64,000 nucleotides of DNA. It comes from Lysinibacillus fusiformis. GTDB taxonomy: Bacteria; Bacillota; Bacilli; Bacillales_A; Planococcaceae. Made by a program: the position numbers and the translations under genes. The DNA lies in NCBI RefSeq assembly GCF_016925635.1, contig NZ_CP070490.1:2238001-2302000 (forward strand). Reading direction: 5' to 3'. Under the pieces are notes generated by a model, which ran no database searches, was not told where the DNA came from, and saw nothing but the letters and a program-made list of their open reading frames with translations. Numbering within the stretch: position 1 is the stretch's first letter; every line of letters begins with the position of its first letter. Of the stretch, positions 43,134 through 50,946 are shown one piece after another.

Positions 43134-43298
43134 TTAATTAGCCATATGACGTTTTATAATTTCCTCATTTTTTTCAGCGAAGCGGTCATTGTGAGAGGAT
43201 ACACCAGCCATATCGACTTCGGTAGGATCTAAATATAGCTTCGCACTATTAATGGCTAGAATGGCATCATTAAATGCACCAGCTATCAGGCGAACCTT
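43134..43298 (-). pseudogene. 3' remnant of a thioredoxin-reductase-like ferredoxin-NADP reductase
   Basis: A 54-codon frame with no start, directly after a TGA. It ends with a natural stop before the terminator. It encodes '[20 protein letters not shown]', a stretch that looks like the C-terminal FAD-domain end of YumC/YcgT-type ferredoxin-NADP reductases, followed by a polar tail ending MAN. It starts 12 nt downstream of the SDR stop codon. The rest of the reductase gene is missing, probably lost when the SDR genes arrived. The family assignment is by eye. Confidence 0.55.
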
Positions 43299-43309
43299 TC
43301 AAAGCTCCA

Positions 43310-44053
43310 TTAGTGAGCAGTATAACCGCCATCAACAAGTAGCGTTGTACCATTGACAAAGCTTGAATCGTCGCTAGCTAAGAAGAGAACGGCTTTAGCG
43401 ATTTCTTCTGGTTTACCAAGTCGACCTTGTGGGTGAAGGGATGCTAAATATTCTTTCTTTTGAGCATCAACTTCAGCCAGTAGAGGAGTATCGATATAGC
43501 CAGGACAAACCGCATTTACACGAATGCCTTGTTTAGCATAAGCTGTACATAGGTTTTGCGTTAATAATTTTACGCCACCTTTTGCAGATGAGTAGGCTGT
43601 AGGATTTGGTAAGGCAACAAAACTATGAATAGAACCAGCGTTGACGATGACGCCACCTGTACCTTGAGCAAGGAATTGTTCAATGGCATATTTATCAGAA
43701 AGAAATACACCTGATAAATTAATATCAATTGTTCTTTTCCATTTTTCAAAAGAAAGCTCGTGTGCGGGTGCATCATCAGCCACGCCAGCATTTGCATACA
43801 TAATATCAAGTTTACCGTATTTAGTAACGGTTTCCTTTATCATGTTTTGAATGTCTGCTTCGCTTGTTACATCTGTTTTCACGAAGAGTGTATCAAAACC
43901 ATTGTTATTCAATTCTTCAGAGACGCTTTGTCCACGATCAGAAAAATCGGCAATAACGACTTTAGCGCCTTCTTCTACAAAGAGACGAACTGTGGCTTCA
44001 CCAATCCCACTAGCCCCACCAGTAACAATTGCTACTTTATCTTTTAGTTTCAT
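43310..44053 (-). CDS. short-chain dehydrogenase/reductase, distal gene
   Basis: A 247-aa classical SDR. Cofactor loop 'TGGASGIGEA' (about residues 12-21), 'NAG' in 'MYANAGVAD', catalytic Ser-Tyr-Lys in 'NAGSIHSF' and 'TAYSSAKGG', and the 'NAVCPGYIDTPL' block. Asp in 'VVIADFSDRG' after the second strand suggests NAD rather than NADP. Start 44053 has AAAGGTGG 8 nt upstream; the GTG at 44065 is within that site. It lies 20 nt downstream of a second SDR gene, forming a two-gene operon. Substrate unknown. Confidence 0.9.
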   Translation of the reverse strand: MKLKDKVAIVTGGASGIGEATVRLFVEEGAKVVIADFSDRGQSVSEELNNNGFDTLFVKTDVTSEADIQNMIKETVTKYGKLDIMYANAGVADDAPAHELSFEKWKRTIDINLSGVFLSDKYAIEQFLAQGTGGVIVNAGSIHSFVALPNPTAYSSAKGGVKLLTQNLCTAYAKQGIRVNAVCPGYIDTPLLAEVDAQKKEYLASLHPQGRLGKPEEIAKAVLFLASDDSSFVNGTTLLVDGGYTAH

Positions 44054-44073
44054 ATAAATGACCACCTTTATTG

Positions 44074-44829
44074 TTATTTTGCTGTTGCTCCGCCATCAAT
44101 GACGAATTCTGCACCTGTTGAGAAGGAAGACTCATCAGAAGCTAAAAATAATACTGTTTGCGCCACTTCCTTAACAGAGCCTAAACGTCCTAATGGGAAT
44201 AAGTTTTTGCCTAATTCATCTTTTGAGCTTCCAGTTGTGGCTGACGCATAGTCTGCCATACCTGTATCAATATAGCCAGGATGAATGGAGTTGACACGTA
44301 CGCCATATGGAGCATATTCCATAGCAGCATCCTTTGTCATAATGCGGACAGCCCCTTTACTCGCTCCGTATAAGACGTGACCAGCAGCACCTGTTAAGCC
44401 TGCAATAGAAGAAGCATTAATAACAGAACCATTATGCTGTTTAGCCATAAGTGGCATAATATGTTTCATACCCAGGAACACACCTGTTACATTGATAGAC
44501 ATTAAGCGGTTCCAGTCAGCAAGTTCGATTTCGGCAAGTGGTTTTATGATATAGATACCTGCATTATTGAAAAGAATATCCACTTTGTTAAATGTTTTTA
44601 TTGATTCATCTGCAACCTTTTTCCAATCTTCTTCATGACTAACATCGTGACGGATAAATAATGCCTCACCGCCAATAGCTTGGATATCACGGACTGTATC
44701 GTTACCAGATTGTTCATTTATATCAGTAATAACTATTTTTGCTCCTTCTTTAGCAAATAATAGTGCAGTTTCTTTCCCGATTCCTGTACCTCCACCTGTA
44801 ATAATGGCTACTTTATTTTCTAGTCTCAT
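44074..44829 (-). CDS. short-chain dehydrogenase/reductase, proximal gene
   Basis: A 251-aa classical SDR with 'TGGGTGIGKETALLFAKEGA' near residues 11-30, 'NNAGIY', catalytic Ser in 'NASSIAGL', Tyr-Lys in 'LYGASKGAV' and 'NSIHPGYIDTGM'. 'IVITDINE' again suggests NAD. It is roughly 40% similar by eye to the next SDR, perhaps an old tandem duplication. Start 44829 uses AAAGGTG. It is divergent from a GAF-LuxR regulator, which is the likely controller (inference from position). Confidence 0.9.
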   Translation of the reverse strand: MRLENKVAIITGGGTGIGKETALLFAKEGAKIVITDINEQSGNDTVRDIQAIGGEALFIRHDVSHEEDWKKVADESIKTFNKVDILFNNAGIYIIKPLAEIELADWNRLMSINVTGVFLGMKHIMPLMAKQHNGSVINASSIAGLTGAAGHVLYGASKGAVRIMTKDAAMEYAPYGVRVNSIHPGYIDTGMADYASATTGSSKDELGKNLFPLGRLGSVKEVAQTVLFLASDESSFSTGAEFVIDGGATAK

Positions 44830-44881
44830 TTCAAGCACGCACCTTTCATTATTTCTGGTTATATGGTTACCTTAGGATTCA

Positions 44882-44910
44882 AAAGTATTCGCATTGTTTA
44901 GCGATACTTT
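44882..44910. promoter_or_regulatory. inverted repeat between SDR operon and its divergent regulator
   Basis: AAAGTATTCGC and GCGATACTTT form an inverted repeat (one extra T in the left arm) with an 8-bp centre. The position between divergent genes fits an operator for the LuxR-type regulator. Confidence 0.45.
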
Positions 44911-45020
44911 CATCTTACTCCTTTCAATTTGAAATACTATCCTATAAGATGCTGTATAATATAGTGAGTGAATATCCTCCATTTATAGGGGTATTTTAGT
45001 GTGAAGGAGAAGAATTTCCT

Positions 45021-46151
45021 ATGGCGCATCCATTTCAGTCGATTGAAGAAGTAACACTTCAAGAGTTTGTATTATTTATTAAAATCCATCATAAGCAAAT
45101 TGAAGAGAATACGAATATTTACCTTAATCTAGAACCTTCTATAGCTGAGGCAGATCGAAAAAGAGCAGCAATGATACTGGATTCGTTTTTGCGTTTAATG
45201 ACACATGCAAATATCGATGAATTAAATAATGATGATAAGTATTTTTTTAACACATGGCTTCAATCACAGTTGTCCATTATTGATAGGAAGAGCTTTAATC
45301 TATTTCAATTAATATTTGAGAAAGCATTGATTACTTTTATGATTCAACAGAAGAGTAGTCGAACGAACGCCATCTTAATGTATGTATTATCGATATTTAC
45401 ATTTCTTGTATTTCTTTACGATGTCTGTGAGAGAGAGAATCAAACTAGTAACATAACTACAGAAAATCAGGAATTTAGGCATCTACAGCTATTAGATAGG
45501 CTTGATAAATTGCTAATTAGTTCCTCAGGCTATCAAGATTTAGCCCGTATTTTAAAAAAGTGTGAAGAGTATTTTAGTTATAAAAGATGCGTATTTTATG
45601 CTTATGTTCCATGGTCCAATCAATTTTATGGAGTTATTGGGGCAGAACTACCTAAGGTGCAAAGCATGAAAGGGGAGTTGACTGGGGAAAACACGATACT
45701 TAGTTCAAGAAAACCCATTTATTTAAAAAACCCTAAAAACTATGTGAAAGAGGAGCATATTCAATTATTTAATTTATCCTCGATTATATTTATTCCCATT
45801 ATGAGACAAGACCAATTATTTGGATGGCTAACATTCGATCAGCTAGGTGAGGAGTTTGATTGTACAAAGGAAGAATTATCACTCCTTGAAGAAGTAGGGA
45901 AGCGTTTAGGTCTATTTTTATCACGTAAGGGCGAGAAGGTAGAAAAGAATACAGAGCTTCATTTAACTGAAAGGGAATCGATGATACTTGGTCTGCTTGC
46001 CGAAGGGTATGATAATAAAAAAATTGCCAGTTTATTATTTTTAAGCGAGCATACGGTCAGGGATTATGTAAGCAGTCTGATGACAAAGCTCAAAGCAAAG
46101 AATCGAACACAGGTCGTTGCCTCAGCTTTTCGTCTAGGGCTGCTAAGCTAA
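45021..46151 (+). CDS. GAF-domain LuxR-family transcriptional regulator
   Basis: A 376-aa regulator. Residues about 1-150 are helical with an amphipathic segment ('AILMYVLSIFTFLVFLYDV', about 116-134). A GAF domain covers about 165-300 (ending 'LSLLEEVGKRLGLFLSRK'). The C-terminal 60 residues are a LuxR/FixJ HTH: 'LTERESMILGLLAEGYDNKK' then 'LFLSEHTVRDYVSSLMTKL'. The gene is divergent from the two SDR genes with a shared 190-bp control region. The GAF ligand is unknown. GTGAAGGAGAAG precedes ATG 45021. Confidence 0.85.
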   Translation: MAHPFQSIEEVTLQEFVLFIKIHHKQIEENTNIYLNLEPSIAEADRKRAAMILDSFLRLMTHANIDELNNDDKYFFNTWLQSQLSIIDRKSFNLFQLIFEKALITFMIQQKSSRTNAILMYVLSIFTFLVFLYDVCERENQTSNITTENQEFRHLQLLDRLDKLLISSSGYQDLARILKKCEEYFSYKRCVFYAYVPWSNQFYGVIGAELPKVQSMKGELTGENTILSSRKPIYLKNPKNYVKEEHIQLFNLSSIIFIPIMRQDQLFGWLTFDQLGEEFDCTKEELSLLEEVGKRLGLFLSRKGEKVEKNTELHLTERESMILGLLAEGYDNKKIASLLFLSEHTVRDYVSSLMTKLKAKNRTQVVASAFRLGLLS

Positions 46152-46157
46152 CAAACC

Positions 46158-46187
46158 AATGCACTTCTACTAGGAGTGCATTTTTTC
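46158..46187 (+). terminator. terminator of the GAF-LuxR gene
   Basis: AATGCACT pairs with AGTGCATT, then a T-tract. 7 bp after the stop codon. Confidence 0.85.
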
Positions 46188-46454
46188 TTTCTTCATATGC
46201 CAATAAATGACTAAATAAAATTCTGATAATAAATATTATTGAAAATATAGTTTAAATAATAGGTAACTATTGTCATCAAAAGCTCTTTTGAAGCGAAAGC
46301 AATATAGTAGTAAAACAATTTTTACGAATATTACAAGTGAAAGTGATTAAGCTTACACGATTGTAATGAAATTGAAAGCCAATGCGATAGAGTGTAATAC
46401 ATTATTTTGCGAGAATGTGTATAGAAGCAAGAACAAGAAGCGGAGGCATACACA
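46188..46454. other. upstream region of the ECF sigma gene
   Basis: About 267 AT-rich bases without a supported gene. No clear TGAAAC/CGTA-type ECF autoregulatory promoter was found; TTGAAAG near 46373 is the only weak candidate. AAGCGGAGG before ATG 46455 is the ribosome site. Confidence 0.45.
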
Positions 46455-47003
46455 ATGAATGAAAAATTAGAAGGCGTATACGAGGAATACAATCGTTATA
46501 TATATCACTTATGTTTAAAACTAACTCGCAATAATATAGAAGCTGAAGATTTAATGCAAGAAGTTTGGGTGAAGGTCGTACGCTATGAAGATAGCGTTGC
46601 CGAAGTAGAGCATATTAAAGCTTGGCTGACAACTATTACAATGAATACATTTAGAGATCGCTATCGTAAAAAGGTGCGACGTAGCAAATATATGATGAAC
46701 CAACCTGAAACATTAGACGTACCGATTCTAGATTTGGTTCCCAATAATGAAATTTCTACAGAAGAAAAAATTGAAAAGGATATTGTGACAAAACTAGTGC
46801 AGGATAAAATGGAGCAATTAGATGCCATTTATAGAAAGACTTTATGGTATTTCTACATAGACCAATATTCACTGGCAGAAATCTCTACAATTATGAAGGT
46901 TTCCATTGGTACTGTGAAATCACGTTTATTCCGTGCAAAGGCTCGATTAAAAGAAATGCTCATGTCAGATACAGCTATTGTGGAATCTGTGCTACCAGCG
47001 TAA
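46455..47003 (+). CDS. ECF-type RNA polymerase sigma factor
   Basis: A 182-aa sigma factor with only regions 2 and 4. Region 2 (about residues 8-80) has 'NIEAEDLMQEVWVKVV' and 'IKAWLTTITMNTFRDRYRKK'. Region 4 (about 115-170) ends with the HTH 'SLAEISTIMKVSIGTVKSRL' followed by 'FRAKARLKE'. No anti-sigma or membrane partner gene follows, which is unusual for the class: the 3' flank is a terminator and a truncated repeat copy. Control may come from an unlinked partner or at transcription level. Confidence 0.9.
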   Translation: MNEKLEGVYEEYNRYIYHLCLKLTRNNIEAEDLMQEVWVKVVRYEDSVAEVEHIKAWLTTITMNTFRDRYRKKVRRSKYMMNQPETLDVPILDLVPNNEISTEEKIEKDIVTKLVQDKMEQLDAIYRKTLWYFYIDQYSLAEISTIMKVSIGTVKSRLFRAKARLKEMLMSDTAIVESVLPA

Positions 47004-47062
47004 TGAAAGCAGATTGGTCGCACATCACAGTACTTAGACGGAAGTATTCGGTCGACTAATCT

Positions 47063-47103
47063 AAAAAAGATGCATTCGCAAATAATTGCAAATGCATCTT
47101 CTT
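47063..47103 (+). terminator. terminator of the ECF sigma gene
   Basis: AGATGCATT and GCAA pair with TTGC and AATGCATCT, each with one bulge, then TTCTT. It abuts the B end of repeat copy 5; no second copy lies at the far side. Confidence 0.82.
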
Positions 47104-47625
47104 CGTATTGAAAAACAAAACAGTCAATTGAAAGGTAGAAATGGATTTCCGGTGCAGGCTACATGCTTTCCTGTGGGCGAGCGCCGAATCGCTTCCTCCG
47201 CTACCGCTCCGTGCAGGGTTTCGCCTGTCTCGCTATCCCACGGTAGTCAAGTAGCCTTCCACTCCAATCCACAAAAGTTTAGCAAAGGTCTTCAAATAAA
47301 GTGAAGGTGTTCTCTACTCTTTATGAAGAGGTGTTGTCACGCATCACTTCTCCACATTGAAAATAAAAGCTTATCTCCTCTAAGAATACAGATAATGGGC
47401 TGTTTGATCGCTGCTATGAAAAAAAGTAAAGACACTTTGCAGAATGGTTGATTGGAGTGGAGCCAGCTCACTCCTAGGGGATTTAGCGTCACTGAGGAGA
47501 CCCTGGAGCGAACGGAAGTGGGTGAAGCGGCTCATCGGACGCCACCTGGAAAGGACGCTGGCGGAACGGAAATCAACCTCCTCGCCTTGCAAAGTTGCTT
47601 TTTCTGCCGTTGACATCATCTTTTT
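47104..47625 (-). mobile_element. terminator-flanked composite repeat, copy 5 (inverted, A end truncated)
   Basis: 522 bp in reverse orientation. The B end is shortened (CGTATTGAAAAAC); hairpin B and hairpin A are largely complete. The A end stops at CATCTTTTTAT, the same truncated junction as copy 4, without the terminal TTTCAACAACATG. The minus-strand marR gene ends 12 bp beyond, with no terminator of its own, so hairpin A may now serve that role. Confidence 0.82.
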
Positions 47626-47636
47626 ATTTATGCCCT

Positions 47637-48083
47637 TTATTCTGACCGATTTGTCTCAACATCCAGTAAACATTTAGAAAAAATAGTTCGTAAGGTTTGC
47701 AGTTCCTCTGCTGTAAGCATACCAAACATATTATTAATGATTTCACTCACTTGTTGACGAGATTCTTTTAATATGGTTTCACCGTCAGGAGTAATGATTA
47801 GTTGAGAAGCTCGGCGGTCTGTGGCATGCTGTGTTTTTTCAATAAAGCCAGCATTAATCAGCTTCGTTGTTAAAACAGTGACACCACCAGTAGTTACTTT
47901 TAACCGCTCAGCAATAGCAGAAGGGCGTTTTGGGCCCTCCTGCGATAAGTAGTCTAAAATTAAAATATGGGATTTTGAAAAGCCGAGTACATTATGATTA
48001 TTCCACTCGTTTGCCCACTTACGCTCAATAGATGAAACGACTTCAAACAACGAGGTAATGGCTTTTTGTTTTTCTTGATCCAT
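47637..48083 (-). CDS. MarR-family transcriptional regulator
   Basis: A 148-aa winged-helix regulator. HTH 'RPSAIAERLKVTTGGVTVLT' (about residues 55-74) and wing 'HATDRRASQLIITPDG' with the conserved Asp-Arg-Arg. It is 23 nt downstream of the spx-like gene, in one operon. Two palindromes that fit MarR operators overlap the operon promoter, so it probably represses itself and spx. One cysteine ('FSKCLLD') near the C-terminus could be redox-active. GGAGATGACC precedes ATG 48083. Confidence 0.9.
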   Translation of the reverse strand: MDQEKQKAITSLFEVVSSIERKWANEWNNHNVLGFSKSHILILDYLSQEGPKRPSAIAERLKVTTGGVTVLTTKLINAGFIEKTQHATDRRASQLIITPDGETILKESRQQVSEIINNMFGMLTAEELQTLRTIFSKCLLDVETNRSE

Positions 48084-48106
48084 AGAAGGTCATCTCCAAA
48101 ACTGTT

Positions 48107-48511
48107 TTAACTTTCTTGTGCCAATCTTGTCATCGCATTTAATTCGTAAGCACGTACTTTACGTGGGATAAAACGACGGATGTCCATCTCATTGTAACCA
48201 ACTTGAATACGTTTTTCATCTATTATAATAGGGCTACGCAACATTCTTGGGTGTGCTTGAATAATGGCAAATAGCTCTTGAATAGAAAGTTGGTCGATGT
48301 CGATATTTAAGTTTTTAAAGTCATTTGAGTTTGTTGCAATGATTTCATCTGTGCCATCTTCAGTCATGCTTAGAATTTCTTTGAATTCTGCAAGTGTAAG
48401 TGGGTGAGATGTAATACGTTTTTCTTTATATTCTATGTTGTGATCTTTTAACCATTTAAGTGCTTTTCTGGATGAAGAACAGCTCGCTTGTGAGTAAATT
48501 GTAACTGTCAT
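48107..48511 (-). CDS. Spx-family regulator lacking the second redox cysteine
   Basis: A 134-aa ArsC/Spx-type RNA polymerase-binding regulator. Family blocks are clear: 'MTEDGTDEIIATNSNDFKNL', 'HPRMLRSPIIIDEKRIQVGY', 'MDIRRFIPRKVRAYEL'. The CXXC switch near the N-terminus reads C11-S-S-S14, codon TCC, so the disulphide of classical Spx (C10/C13) cannot form. It may be a constitutive or mono-thiol (for example bacillithiolation) variant, or specialised like other Spx paralogues. It is the first gene of a two-gene operon with marR. Confidence 0.88.
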   Translation of the reverse strand: MTVTIYSQASCSSSRKALKWLKDHNIEYKEKRITSHPLTLAEFKEILSMTEDGTDEIIATNSNDFKNLNIDIDQLSIQELFAIIQAHPRMLRSPIIIDEKRIQVGYNEMDIRRFIPRKVRAYELNAMTRLAQES

Positions 48512-48537
48512 TCTTCATTCCTCGCTTTCTTTTTTAG

Positions 48538-48566
48538 ATTATATTTTATAAATAGCTTATTAGTAA
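48538..48566 (-). promoter_or_regulatory. promoter of the spx-marR operon
   Basis: Minus-strand TATAAT (48543-48538) with TTACTA (48566-48561) 17 bp upstream. The -35 lies within a MarR-type palindrome. Confidence 0.6.
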
Positions 48567-48567
48567 G
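48553..48567. promoter_or_regulatory. MarR-type operator 1
   Basis: TAGCTTATTAGTAAG contains CTTATTAGTAAG, a 12-bp palindrome with one mismatch. It overlaps the -35 and spacer of the spx-marR promoter. Confidence 0.65.
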
Positions 48568-48587
48568 TTAATAGTTTATATATATAT

Positions 48588-48602
48588 CTTACTAGTAAGC
48601 TA
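48588..48602. promoter_or_regulatory. MarR-type operator 2
   Basis: CTTACTAGTAAGCTA contains the perfect 12-bp palindrome CTTACTAGTAAG. It is an inverted copy of operator 1, with centres 32 bp apart (about three helical turns), upstream of the -35. Confidence 0.68.
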
Positions 48603-48918
48603 TATATAAATCAATAGTTAATTGAAAAAATTTCTCAATCGAATTAGTATTTTTTCAGTTATATTAAAATATACGAAGATAAGCATAAAAAGTTTCGTTT
48701 ATTCAGCTTACAATGATGTAAGTTTATGTTAACGCTGCTGATGTCACTGGAGATGACTTTTTTAAGCTATAAAAATTCATGATGGGTTAATAGGGACTAC
48801 TAGAATTCTGAGTTTATCTCTTAGGAGAGAGTTAGTTGGAAGCAGGAGTAAAATTGTTAGTCCACTGATTATAGTATGTTTAAATGAGGATAATTATACA
48901 TCGAAATTTAAAAAAATT
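48603..48918. other. 316-bp AT-rich intergenic region
   Basis: Lies between the spx-marR promoter and the ABC-F terminator. No gene, RNA or repeat recognised. Confidence 0.5.
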
Positions 48919-48957
48919 TAAAAGAGCAGCCCCATAACATGTTGGAGCTGCCCTTGA
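48919..48957 (-). terminator. terminator of the ABC-F gene
   Basis: Minus-strand AGGGCAGCTCC pairs with GGGGCTGCTCTTTT (one mismatch), followed by more A/T with a later T-run. Confidence 0.8.
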
Positions 48958-48962
48958 AATAA

Positions 48963-50534
48963 TTAGTCTTGGCTTTGCTGTCCAGATGTAAACCAATCTT
49001 GAACATCCCAGACTTTTGTTGCGAGTCCTTCATAGAAATCTGGTTCGTGACTTACTAGCACAATGGTACCTTTAAATTCTTTCATGGCACGCTTTAATTC
49101 ATTTTTTGCATCTACATCTAAATGGTTTGTCGGTTCGTCGAATAGAAGCCAGTTCGCTTCCTCCATCATTAATTTACATAAACGAACTTTAGCTTGCTCA
49201 CCACCAGATAATGAATTAAGCGGACGTGTAATATGGTCAGTTTTTAGACCAGCTCTTGCTAAAGCTGCACGTACTTGGGCTTGTTCCATAGAAGGGAAGG
49301 CATTCCAAACATCATCAATCGGTGTGATTTTCTCTGCTTTTACTTCCTGTTCAAAGTAAGAAGGATACAGGTAGTCACCTCGAATTACTTTCCCACCAAG
49401 CGCATTAATTTTACCTAACATTGTTTTTAATAAAGTGGATTTACCCACGCCGTTCATACCGACTAAAGCAATTTTCTCTCCTCGTTCAATAGCAAAGGAT
49501 AGTGGGGGAAGCAATGGCTTGTCTTTATCGTAACCAATGACTAAGCTTTCGGCCTCCACAACATAGCGGCTAGATGAACGTGCTTCTTTAAAACCGAATT
49601 CTGGTTTTACAGCTGTTTCTGGGCGATCAATTCGCTCTAAACGATCAAGCTGCTTAGCACGAGATTTTGCACGACCAGTAGTGGAGTAACGTGCCTTGTT
49701 TTTGGCAATAAAATCTTCTTGTTTCTTGATGAAATCCTGTTGCTTTTCATAGGCCTCAATATGCTGGCGTTTATTGATTTCAGCAAGTTCTAGGAATTTT
49801 TCGTATGTTGCAGTATAACGAGTTAATTTTGAAAATTCCAGTTGGAAGATGACATCCACTGTTTCGTTCATAAATTCTGTATCATGTGAAATTAGAAGGA
49901 AAGCATATGGATAGTTCTTTAAATAGATTTTCAGCCAAGTAATATGTTCCTCATCAAGATAGTTTGTAGGCTCATCTAGTAAAAGTACTTTTGGTTTTTC
50001 TAATAAAAGCTTAGCGAGTAACACCTTTGTGCGCTGTCCACCAGAAAGTGCAGCTACATCACGCTCTAAGCCAATGGCATCCAGGCCAAGTCCACGTGCC
50101 ACCTCTTCAATTTTCATATCTAGTGAATAAAAATCTCCTGCATCTAATGCATCCTGCACTTCTGCCATTTGTTCTAATAGTACTTCTAATTCTTCTGGCG
50201 TTGCGTCTGCCATCTTGCCTGTAATTTCATTCAGTTCTTCTTCTTTTTTATATAATGGTAAAAAGACATCGCGTAACACTTCACGCATTGTTCTACCAGC
50301 TGTTAGTACTGTATGTTGGTCTAGATAACCATAGTGTGTACCAGGAAGCCATTCAACTTTTCCTGTATCGTGGATCGTTTGACCTGTAATGATACCCATT
50401 AATGTAGATTTACCTACACCATTAGCTCCTACAAGCCCAATATGATCACCTTCCACTAATCGAAACGATACATCTTTAAAGAGTGTACGATCACCGAAAG
50501 AATGACCTAAATTTTCTACTGTTAATATTGCCAT
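48963..50534 (-). CDS. ABC-F family ATPase (YfmM-like)
   Basis: A 523-aa soluble protein with two nucleotide-binding domains and no membrane part. Walker A motifs are 'GANGVGKSTLM' (about 36-46) and 'GMNGVGKSTLL'; signatures 'LSGGQRTKVLLAKLLL' and 'LSGGEQAKVRLCKLMM'; Walker B 'LLLDEPTNYLD' and 'LLFDEPTNHLD'. The charged linker ('KNKARYSTTGRAKSRAKQLD', about 280-300) is the ribosome-contacting P-site tRNA interaction motif region. Length and blocks resemble B. subtilis YfmM. Such proteins act on stalled ribosomes; antibiotic protection is not implied. The SE1832-family gene is 34 nt upstream. Confidence 0.92.
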   Translation of the reverse strand: MAILTVENLGHSFGDRTLFKDVSFRLVEGDHIGLVGANGVGKSTLMGIITGQTIHDTGKVEWLPGTHYGYLDQHTVLTAGRTMREVLRDVFLPLYKKEEELNEITGKMADATPEELEVLLEQMAEVQDALDAGDFYSLDMKIEEVARGLGLDAIGLERDVAALSGGQRTKVLLAKLLLEKPKVLLLDEPTNYLDEEHITWLKIYLKNYPYAFLLISHDTEFMNETVDVIFQLEFSKLTRYTATYEKFLELAEINKRQHIEAYEKQQDFIKKQEDFIAKNKARYSTTGRAKSRAKQLDRLERIDRPETAVKPEFGFKEARSSSRYVVEAESLVIGYDKDKPLLPPLSFAIERGEKIALVGMNGVGKSTLLKTMLGKINALGGKVIRGDYLYPSYFEQEVKAEKITPIDDVWNAFPSMEQAQVRAALARAGLKTDHITRPLNSLSGGEQAKVRLCKLMMEEANWLLFDEPTNHLDVDAKNELKRAMKEFKGTIVLVSHEPDFYEGLATKVWDVQDWFTSGQQSQD

Positions 50535-50568
50535 GTCTGTTCCTCCAACTGTCTTTCTTGTTTACATT

Positions 50569-50754
50569 TTATAGTTCTGCAAGCTGCTTGTTAAGTTCAG
50601 CCAATTGAGCTTCCATATTTGCAAGACGTTGCTCTGCTTTTGCTACCTGATCGTTATGCCCAGTAGACTCCAATTTTTCTATATCACCTTGTAAATTCAT
50701 ATAGTCCATTTTTAACTCTCTAATTTGGTATTCAATATCACTTTTTGTTGGCAT
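50569..50754 (-). CDS. SE1832-family small coiled-coil protein
   Basis: A 61-aa protein that is almost entirely helical heptads ('EYQIRELKMDYMNLQGDIEK', 'AKAEQRLANMEAQLAELNKQ'). It matches the SE1832 family of Bacillales, whose function is unknown. AAAAGGAG lies 8 nt before ATG 50754. It precedes the ABC-F gene by 34 nt on the same strand, probably one transcript. Confidence 0.82.
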   Translation of the reverse strand: MPTKSDIEYQIRELKMDYMNLQGDIEKLESTGHNDQVAKAEQRLANMEAQLAELNKQLAEL

Positions 50755-50946
50755 AATGACTGCTCCTTTTGAGAATATTTTTATAGTGAATGCGTGTAAA
50801 AGCGATGGAGGTTTTGCTAATCCCCCACCGCTTATTCATTAAAATCAATCGGGTACTGGTTGAATTTACTTATGTCCCAACTTCTATAAGAGGAGTTGGA
50901 GTGAAAAATTCTTATATATTGTATCATAATCATCTTCGAAGTAGCA

